From Bacteroidales bacterium (GTDB lineage: Bacteria; Bacteroidota; Bacteroidia; Bacteroidales; UBA932), in assembly GCA_017938925.1 (NCBI GenBank), contig JAGBAO010000012.1, positions 1 through 64,000 on the forward strand: a stretch of DNA of 64,000 nucleotides, in the 5' to 3' direction. Numbering within the stretch: position 1 is the stretch's first letter; each line of letters opens with the position of its first letter. The notes beneath the pieces were generated by a model. It made no database searches and had not been told where the DNA came from. It was given only the letters and a program-made list of their open reading frames with translations. This document shows, one piece after another, positions 58,447-64,000 of this stretch. The position numbers and the translations under genes are program-made.

Positions 58447-59610
58447 ATGGATTTCAAGAAACTTGCAGAGCAATATAAGAGTGAACTGCTCGACAGTGTC
58501 CTCCCATTCTGGCTTGAGAAGTCTCAGGACAAGGAGTTCGGAGGATATTTCAGCTGTCTGGACAGGGACGGAAGCGTCTTTGACACCGACAAGTTCATCT
58601 GGCTTCAGGGCCGTGAGGTCTGGATGTTTGCCATGCTTTACAACAAGGTTGAGAAGAAACAGGAGTGGCTTGACTGTGCCGTTCTGGGAGCGGAATTCCT
58701 GAAGAAGTACGGTCATGACGGCAACTATGACTTCTATTTCTCGGTGACCCGTGAGGGCAATCCGATCATCCAGCCTTACAACATCTTCTCCAACACCTTC
58801 GCGTGCATGGCCTTCGCCCAGCTTGCTGAGGCTACCGGCAGCGAGGAGTACAAGGAGATTGCTCTGAAGACATTCCAGAGGATTCTTGACCGCCGTAACG
58901 ATCCAAAGGGCCGTTGGGAGAAGTCCTATCCTGGCACCCGTCCGATGAAGGGCTTCGCCCTCCCGATGATCATTTGCAACATGGCTCTTGAGGTGGAGAA
59001 CATCCTCCCGGACAAGACCCTGCTGGACAAGACCATCGACGAGTGTCTGAGTGAGATCCTCAATGTGTTCTATCATCCTGAGCTGGGTGTCATGCTCGAG
59101 AATGTTGCTCCCGACGGCACTCCGATCGACTGCTTCGAAGGCCGCGAGATCAATCCGGGGCACGACTTGGAGGCCCTGTGGTTCATGATGAATCTGGGAA
59201 TCCGCCGCAGCGACAAGGCTCTTATCGACAAGTGCGTCGAGATTGCCCTCAGCGTGATCGATTTCGGCTGGGACAAGGAGTACGGCGGAATCTTCTACTT
59301 CCAGGACAGCAAGGGTGCTCCGATGCAGAAACTGGAGTGGGATCAGAAGCTCTGGTGGGTGCATCTCGAGTCAGCGATCTGCATGATCAAGGGCTACCAG
59401 CTGACCGGCAACGAGCAGTGTCTGGAGTGGTTCAAGAAGCTTCACGACTACATGTGGACACATTTCAAGGATGCCGAGTACCCGGAGTGGTACGGCTACC
59501 TGAACCGTCGCGGCGAAGTCCTGCTGACCCTCAAAGGAGGCAAGTGGAAGGGCTGCTTCCATGTCCCACGCGGACTATACCAGATCTGGCAGATTCTCGA
59601 AACACTATAA
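58447..59610 (+). CDS. N-acylglucosamine 2-epimerase family protein (AGE/NanE type)
   Basis: A 387-residue (alpha/alpha)6-barrel epimerase of normal length. Motifs: KFIWLQGREVWMFAMLYN near residue 55, RWEKSYPGTRPMKGFALPMI near 155, EGREINPGHDLEALWFMM near 230 (conserved Arg/His), QKLWWVHLESAICMIKGY near 300 and KGGKWKGCFHVPRGLYQIW at the end. The GCFHVPR segment matches renin-binding protein and bacterial ManNAc/GlcNAc 2-epimerases more than cellobiose epimerases. It would interconvert GlcNAc and ManNAc in the cytosol, linking this locus to amino-sugar catabolism. Confidence 0.85.
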   Translation: MDFKKLAEQYKSELLDSVLPFWLEKSQDKEFGGYFSCLDRDGSVFDTDKFIWLQGREVWMFAMLYNKVEKKQEWLDCAVLGAEFLKKYGHDGNYDFYFSVTREGNPIIQPYNIFSNTFACMAFAQLAEATGSEEYKEIALKTFQRILDRRNDPKGRWEKSYPGTRPMKGFALPMIICNMALEVENILPDKTLLDKTIDECLSEILNVFYHPELGVMLENVAPDGTPIDCFEGREINPGHDLEALWFMMNLGIRRSDKALIDKCVEIALSVIDFGWDKEYGGIFYFQDSKGAPMQKLEWDQKLWWVHLESAICMIKGYQLTGNEQCLEWFKKLHDYMWTHFKDAEYPEWYGYLNRRGEVLLTLKGGKWKGCFHVPRGLYQIWQILETL

Positions 59611-59615
59611 TCTCA

Positions 59616-59645
59616 AAGCGTGCGGCCCCACAGCCGCACGCTTTT
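59616..59645 (+). terminator. Terminator after the epimerase
   Basis: AAGCGTGCGGC / GCCGCACGCTT, a perfect 11 bp stem with a CCCACA loop, running into TTTTAT. Classical intrinsic terminator, 5 bp after the stop. Confidence 0.9.
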
Positions 59646-59656
59646 ATCTGAAATAC

Positions 59657-59687
59657 TTTCGTTACTATATAGATTTTTGTAAGTTTG
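59657..59687 (+). promoter_or_regulatory. Promoter of the 170-residue hypothetical gene
   Basis: TTTC (59657-59660), 19 nt spacer, TAAGTTTG (59680-59687, exact TAnnTTTG). Predicted start near 59694, leaving a leader of only about 12 nt before ATG 59706. Confidence 0.6.
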
Positions 59688-59705
59688 TATTGTAAACGAA
59701 CAGTT

Positions 59706-60218
59706 ATGGAAGAAAGTCGAGCTGAGTTCGTTCTATACAAGTCGTATAAGGGCGGTGGAAAGGTGTATTTGATGAGAGGTATGGACAAAACCAAGCCTGA
59801 TTATAATGATATACTGACAATTGCAGTATTATTTGCCAGACGTGGCTCTATAGTTCAAGTGGTATCACCGGTGCATTATAAGGATAAACTTTATTCCTTG
59901 ATATTCAGGATGCTGATTGGTACCCGGTATTACAGGAAATGTCCGGATCTGATCGTTGACGGACGATGTTACGAATATGAGAGTTATATTTCTCCTTGGT
60001 CTAAACGTAAATTGTCCAATATGCTATCTAATGGATTGAAACAGTCTGATTGTCTTGTGTTAAATAATAATAAAGGGGCCTCAGATAGATTCTTGAGAAG
60101 GCAAGTCTTTTCCAGATTCAAAATAGGTTCTCAGATAAAGGAAGTTTGGATATACGAAAAAGGAACTCTCAGACAGTTATGGTTTTCCTCTGAAATAAAA
60201 AACAGGGAACCAAAATGA
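59706..60218 (+). CDS. Conserved Bacteroidales hypothetical protein, nuclease-like pattern
   Basis: A 170-residue cytosolic protein with no signal peptide. ATG 59706 is used; an earlier in-frame opening at 59685 lies in the promoter. It has the pattern PDLIVDGRCYEYESY near residue 82 (Asp and two Glu), KRKLSNMLSNGLKQSDCLVL near 100, and NNKGASDRFLRRQVFSRF, followed by IKEVWIYEKG. The Asp...Glu-x-Glu plus Gln-Ser and basic cluster resembles restriction-like or CdiA-CT tRNase-type folds found on Bacteroidales mobile elements. This is pattern recognition only. It has its own promoter and terminator and looks AT-richer than its neighbours, so it may be a recent arrival. Confidence 0.55.
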   Translation: MEESRAEFVLYKSYKGGGKVYLMRGMDKTKPDYNDILTIAVLFARRGSIVQVVSPVHYKDKLYSLIFRMLIGTRYYRKCPDLIVDGRCYEYESYISPWSKRKLSNMLSNGLKQSDCLVLNNNKGASDRFLRRQVFSRFKIGSQIKEVWIYEKGTLRQLWFSSEIKNREPK

Positions 60219-60225
60219 TTCCCTG
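60203..60225 (+). terminator. Terminator overlapping the end of the hypothetical gene
   Basis: CAGGGAA / TTCCCTG stem with a 9-base loop containing the stop codon. An A6 run precedes it, so it would work better on the minus strand, where it gives a U run. Confidence 0.5.
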
Positions 60226-60317
60226 CAATGTAGTGCACCGTAGTGCCTACTAACTTTCTACAAAGCTTTGAAAGCTGTTGCAAATATAATGCATTATTTT
60301 TATAATTCAAAAGTCAA

Positions 60318-62186
60318 ATGAAAATCTTCAATTCTACTCTTAGGCTGATTGTTGTCGGGTTTACCCTCTGTCTGACATCCTGTTCAAGGCCAGAGCATGT
60401 GGATGTGCTTGTGGTCGGAGGTGGAGCGAGCGGAGTGTCTGCCGGTGTGCAGGCGGCCAGGATGGGAGTTCCGACCATGATCGTGGAGGAGACTCCGTGG
60501 ATCGGCGGAATGCTTACGGCGGCAGGTGTCAGCTGTATAGACGGAAACTATAAGCTCCAGAGCGGTCTGTTCGGAGAATTCGCCGATTCTCTGGCTCGAA
60601 GATATGGAAGCTGGGAGGCACTTCAGACAGGCTGGGTGAGTTATATAAATTTCGAGCCCCATGTGGGACAGGAGGTGCTCACTGCCATTACGGACTCATG
60701 TGGCGATCTGCTCGATGTCAGGAGGGAGACCGTGATGGAAAGCGTCAGAAAGGATGGGGATGTGTGGAAGGTGGTTCTCAGACCGTCTGACGGAAGGAGA
60801 TATGTCGTGACAGCTGATGTGCTGATTGACGGTACCGAACTCGGTGACGTGGCAAAGGCGTGCGGCGTGGACTACAGGATCGGTATGGAGTCTTCCCGGG
60901 AAACCGGTGAATCCATTGCCCCGGAAAAGTCCAATGACGTCATTCAGGACCTTACTCTTGTTGCGACTCTCAAAGACTTTGGCAAGGATGCAGACATGAC
61001 CATCGCAAGACCTGAGGGCTATGATCCGTCTCTTTTCTATAATTCCGCAGTCAATCCGCACAACACTGTGCCTCCGACCGGTCAGACTCTCTGGCCGGCA
61101 GACATGATGATAACCTACGGCAGGACCCCGAACGGGAAATATATGATCAACTGGCCCATCTGTGGCAATGACTTCTATGTCAACTCAATAGAGATGACCC
61201 GTGAGGAAAGGGAAAAGGCTTATGCACGGGCTCGCAATCATACCCTTTCGTTCATATATTTCATTCAGACAGAGCTGGGAATGAAGCATCTCGGAATTGC
61301 TGATGACGAGTTCCCTTCAGAGGATGGTCTTGCCCTGATTCCTTATCACAGGGAGTCCAGGCGAATTGTGGGGGAGGCCTTCTACACCATGGATGCTGCT
61401 GCCGCACCGTATGAATATAAGTATCCTTATTACAGGACTGGAATAGCGGTGGGAGATTATGCTGTCGATCATCATCATTTTGCCCATCCCGAGTGGCAAT
61501 CCCTTCCTGACCTTCATTTCTATCCGATCCCGTCATTCAATGTCCCACTGGGAGTGATGATTCCAAAGCAGTCTGATGTTGAGAACCTTATCGTGGCAGA
61601 GAAGTCGGTTTCAGTGTCAAATCTCATCAATGGAGCAACCCGCCTCCAGCCGGTGGTCATGCAGCTTGGACAGGCTGCCGGTGCCCTTGCAGCTCTCTCT
61701 CGGATCCAGGGAAAATCCGTGAAGAAGGTTGCAGTGCGTGATGTCCAAAGCGTTCTTCTTGACTCCGGGTGCTATCTGATGCCGTTTCTTGATCTTCCAA
61801 AGGACAACAGACATTTCAAGGCTCTTCAGAGGATAGGGGCCACCGGAATCCTTCGAGGGGAAGGCAGAAACGTCGGCTGGACCAACCAGACCTGGTTCCG
61901 TGCAGAAGATCCGCTCCTGGCGGAGGAAATATTCACGGATGGATATTACGACGGCATCCTCCCTCTTGCGAAGGGACCGGTGAAGGTGGGCAGGTTCATT
62001 GACGCCCTCCGCAGTCTCGGTGTCCCTTTCCCGGCTTCGGCAGAATCCTGGTGGACAGCACACGGACTTGATGATTTCAATCCGGACCGTGTCCTCACCC
62101 GTCTGGAGGCAGCTGTAATGATAGATGCCGCCATAGACCCTTTCACCATGTTCGGTGTGGACTATAGCGGCAAAATCCAAAGATAG
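60318..62186 (+). CDS. Secreted FAD-dependent oxidoreductase lipoprotein
   Basis: A 622-residue lipoprotein (lipobox LTSC, then SRPEHVD). The FAD_oxidored type (PF12831) dinucleotide motif DVLVVGGGASGVSAGVQAARMG is near residue 30, with VEETPWIGGMLTAAG next. VTADVLIDGTELGDVAKACG lies near 170, YPYYRTGIAVGDYAVDHHH near 375 and VPLGVMIPKQSDVENLIVAEK near 415. The last 110 residues hold GATGILRGEGRNVGWTNQ and NPDRVLTRLEAAVMIDAAI, which resemble an SLH-type helix pair. These flavoproteins recur in polysaccharide loci, but the reaction is unknown. The substrate may be an oxidised or amino sugar. Confidence 0.8.
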   Translation: MKIFNSTLRLIVVGFTLCLTSCSRPEHVDVLVVGGGASGVSAGVQAARMGVPTMIVEETPWIGGMLTAAGVSCIDGNYKLQSGLFGEFADSLARRYGSWEALQTGWVSYINFEPHVGQEVLTAITDSCGDLLDVRRETVMESVRKDGDVWKVVLRPSDGRRYVVTADVLIDGTELGDVAKACGVDYRIGMESSRETGESIAPEKSNDVIQDLTLVATLKDFGKDADMTIARPEGYDPSLFYNSAVNPHNTVPPTGQTLWPADMMITYGRTPNGKYMINWPICGNDFYVNSIEMTREEREKAYARARNHTLSFIYFIQTELGMKHLGIADDEFPSEDGLALIPYHRESRRIVGEAFYTMDAAAAPYEYKYPYYRTGIAVGDYAVDHHHFAHPEWQSLPDLHFYPIPSFNVPLGVMIPKQSDVENLIVAEKSVSVSNLINGATRLQPVVMQLGQAAGALAALSRIQGKSVKKVAVRDVQSVLLDSGCYLMPFLDLPKDNRHFKALQRIGATGILRGEGRNVGWTNQTWFRAEDPLLAEEIFTDGYYDGILPLAKGPVKVGRFIDALRSLGVPFPASAESWWTAHGLDDFNPDRVLTRLEAAVMIDAAIDPFTMFGVDYSGKIQR

Positions 62187-62196
62187 GACAGTCAGG

Positions 62197-63615
62197 CTAT
62201 CTGCTGACCTTTTCTGTATATACCCGTCCGAACCTGTCTGTGACGCGAACCTCCAGCACTTTTGCCTTCGGAGAACGTCTTGCGCGGAACATGTTCTCTG
62301 TCGGGGCGGCATAGACCCAGGTCCTCTTGAGAGATGACGGATCCTTGTAGCATTCGCGGGCGAGGGGATCCTGGGTCTTGAAACGCTCCATGTCGCAGAC
62401 CTTCACTCCATCCTCGAAATATTCCACCTTCCAAAGCGGATCATAATCCCATACGTTCGCCACTACGTATCCTTTGTGAAGAGGATCGTCGATGTAGAGC
62501 TTCATCTGGTAGTCGAGCGGATGGCCGCAGCCTTTGTATATCCACTCAGTCGAGTCCCCGTTCATCGTGAAGTGCTTGAATCCTGCCGGAGAACCGTCTA
62601 TGCAGACAGGACCGCACCACCATGCTCCGCAGAGGCCGGCAACGTTGATTTCCGCAATGTTGTCGCTGATCTGCTCATAGTCTGCGGTGTGCATATGTCC
62701 CGAAAGAATGAGGGTGTTGTATGGCTCCAGCATCGCATAAAGAGGGGCCTTGTTGGAGAGCACCTCGCTGATCATCCCATACTGGAATGCATCTCGGTCC
62801 GACTTGTCGAGTGTGGTGGGAATATGCATGGCAACAACTACATTCGTTCCCTCAGGAACAAATGACAGGTCATTCTCCAGCCATCTGAGCTGTCTTTCAT
62901 TGATATACCCGATGTAGAACCAGTCGCGTCCGATATAGAAGTTGTTGTTCAGGACAATATAGTGCACCTTTCCGACATTGAATGAGTACCAGCATGGACC
63001 GAACATGTCTTCGTAGTTCTTCATGGATGTCTCGAAGGAACGTCCCCAGTTGGTCATGTCGTGGTTTCCGATCACATATCTGTAGTCGAAACCGGACTTT
63101 TCCATGATCCTGTTGTATTCCGGATAGATGCTGTGGTCCCAGCCTACGATGTCTCCGAGGCAGAGTCCGAAGGTGTAGCTGTCCTTTATGCCTTGTGCAT
63201 GTTGTCCGATGTCTTCCGCATGCTTGTCAAGGTCGGGAAGTTCGTCCCTGTCGCTGATCTGAGGGTCTGCGATGACAATCAGGTTGTGTCTGCTGTCGTC
63301 CTTCGGGTTTTCTGCCACCACGAAATCATAATTCCTTCTGCCCTTTTTGATTTCCTTGTAGAAAAGTGTCTCACCCTCCAGTGTGGCGGAAGTGTAGCCG
63401 GCAGGAGTGGATATGAAGATGAACCTGCTGTCTTCGTCAGCTGTCATCCTGAATGTTCCGTTGCTGTCTGTGGTTACCGTATTCAGTCCGTCGGAAACCA
63501 CGACTCCTTCGATTGCTTTTCCGTCTGTCGTACTGACGGTTCCGCTGATCTCTCCGATTTCAGAGCATGAAACCAATGCGGCAAGAATCAGTATGCCTGT
63601 TATTGCTTTTTTCAT
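62197..63615 (-). CDS. Calcineurin-like metallophosphoesterase lipoprotein
   Basis: A 472-residue lipoprotein (lipobox LVSC at 17). An N-terminal carboxypeptidase-regulatory-like or metallophosphatase-N beta domain covers about residues 20-95 (ISGTVSTTDGKAIEGVVVSDG). The calcineurin core follows: IVIADPQISDRDE near 113 (Asp-x-Gln in place of the usual Asp-x-His), LGDIVGWD near 153, VIGNHDMTN near 185, VVAMHIP near 260 and LSGHMHTADYEQ near 305, ending with a metallophosphatase C-terminal beta domain. It hydrolyses phosphomono- or diesters outside the cytosol. Convergent with the FAD lipoprotein (10 bp gap). Confidence 0.87.
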   Translation of the reverse strand: MKKAITGILILAALVSCSEIGEISGTVSTTDGKAIEGVVVSDGLNTVTTDSNGTFRMTADEDSRFIFISTPAGYTSATLEGETLFYKEIKKGRRNYDFVVAENPKDDSRHNLIVIADPQISDRDELPDLDKHAEDIGQHAQGIKDSYTFGLCLGDIVGWDHSIYPEYNRIMEKSGFDYRYVIGNHDMTNWGRSFETSMKNYEDMFGPCWYSFNVGKVHYIVLNNNFYIGRDWFYIGYINERQLRWLENDLSFVPEGTNVVVAMHIPTTLDKSDRDAFQYGMISEVLSNKAPLYAMLEPYNTLILSGHMHTADYEQISDNIAEINVAGLCGAWWCGPVCIDGSPAGFKHFTMNGDSTEWIYKGCGHPLDYQMKLYIDDPLHKGYVVANVWDYDPLWKVEYFEDGVKVCDMERFKTQDPLARECYKDPSSLKRTWVYAAPTENMFRARRSPKAKVLEVRVTDRFGRVYTEKVSR

Positions 63616-63625
63616 TTCTTAAGGA

Positions 63626-64000
63626 TTATTTATAGATTTTGTCTTCCATTTTCCAGCCGGTAAGAGTCGAGATGTAAGGAATCATGCAGCTTGCCACCTT
63701 GATATGGCCCTGATAGTTAGGGTGCCAGCTCGCTCCCAGATCGTCCTCGTAGTTGTGAGCGAATCTGGAGACAGTCATGTAGGCCACATTCTTCAGCCCG
63801 CTGGCTACGACAGCGCTGCGGATATAGTCGTATAGGTACGGATTGGCAGGCGAACCCATGCACAGGACCGGAATATCTTCTCCATAGTTGCCCTTGATGC
63901 TTTTGAGCAATGAGATGTAGTTGGTCCGGAAATTCTCTTCCAGAGGCTGCTCGCCTGTGGAGAAGTCGTTGGTTCCCAGGTATATGACCACAACGTCCGG
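63626..64000 (-). CDS. SGNH/GDSL hydrolase, C-terminal part (cut by window edge)
   Basis: The frame is open to the right edge (PDVVVIYLGTNDFS reading in), so the start is outside the window. The visible 125 residues contain the SGNH block III GTND and block V DDLGASWHPNYQGH (catalytic Asp/His). This is the carbohydrate-esterase (CE2/CE3-like) arrangement that removes acetyl groups from sugars. Ten bp upstream of the phosphoesterase on the same strand, so the two are likely co-transcribed. Confidence 0.85.
   Translation of the reverse strand, partial: PDVVVIYLGTNDFSTGEQPLEENFRTNYISLLKSIKGNYGEDIPVLCMGSPANPYLYDYIRSAVVASGLKNVAYMTVSRFAHNYEDDLGASWHPNYQGHIKVASCMIPYISTLTGWKMEDKIYK

Noticed and set aside
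58432-59364. 310-codon minus-strand frame over the AGE epimerase
   Set aside because: Antisense to a well-supported epimerase; no recognisable motif; crosses the epimerase promoter.

Overview
The window is chromosomal DNA of a Bacteroidales bacterium, probably an uncultured gut lineage; genus cannot be decided from sequence alone. The evidence is a SusC/SusD pair, many lipoproteins with an SC lipobox, BACON domains, TamB, a fimbrillin-type operon, and Bacteroidetes promoters (TAnnTTTG at -7, often with TTTG-like -33 elements 19-20 nt upstream).

Layout. (1) 0.2-8.4 kb, minus strand: a housekeeping run tamB, RsmI-like methyltransferase, folB, mtaB, MBL hydrolase, and then a separate TonB-C-like protein. 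(2) 8.5-12.5 kb, plus strand: tsaD, a COG2509-type FAD protein and an M64 peptidase, facing the SRP RNA gene (minus strand). (3) 12.8-35.4 kb: a large accessory surface locus. A promoter with a G9 tract upstream leads into an OmpA/DUF3575-like anchor and a FimB/Mfa2-like lipoprotein. Seven further fimbrillin-like lipoproteins follow. Four of these (P1-P4) carry long right-handed beta-helix C-terminal regions, one (P6) carries BACON/Ig-like modules, and two (P0, P5) are single-domain. Three copies of a [52-53 aa protein + GNAT acetyltransferase] cassette, each with its own promoter, lie between the paralogues. Hairpins with a constant CTGACC loop mark the gaps. P6 has its start codon frameshifted by an A8 tract. 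(4) 35.9-41.5 kb: cdd, mnmA, a YhiN/HI0933-type flavoprotein, tRNA-Thr(CGT) and a ResB-CcsA cytochrome c biogenesis fusion. (5) 41.5-64 kb: a glycan-utilisation locus. One arm (minus) encodes a ROK regulator, an MFS sugar transporter and a DUF4434 protein. The divergent arm (plus) encodes a GHL10-like lipoprotein, SusC, SusD, two beta-propeller/DUF5018-like lipoproteins, an NAGPA phosphodiester glycosidase and a second GHL10-like enzyme. After it come an N-acylglucosamine 2-epimerase, a nuclease-like hypothetical protein, a secreted FAD lipoprotein, a calcineurin-type phosphoesterase and a partial SGNH hydrolase.

How it fits together. The fimbrillin array looks like a type V pilus-related system whose subunits carry displayed beta-helix domains. 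Homology between paralogues, hairpins, homopolymer tracts and toxin-antitoxin-like cassettes would allow variation while stabilising the array. The PUL-like locus combines outer-membrane import with phosphodiester glycosidase, phosphoesterase and amino-sugar epimerase functions. That suggests a phosphodiester-containing or amino-sugar glycan as substrate, but this is inference.
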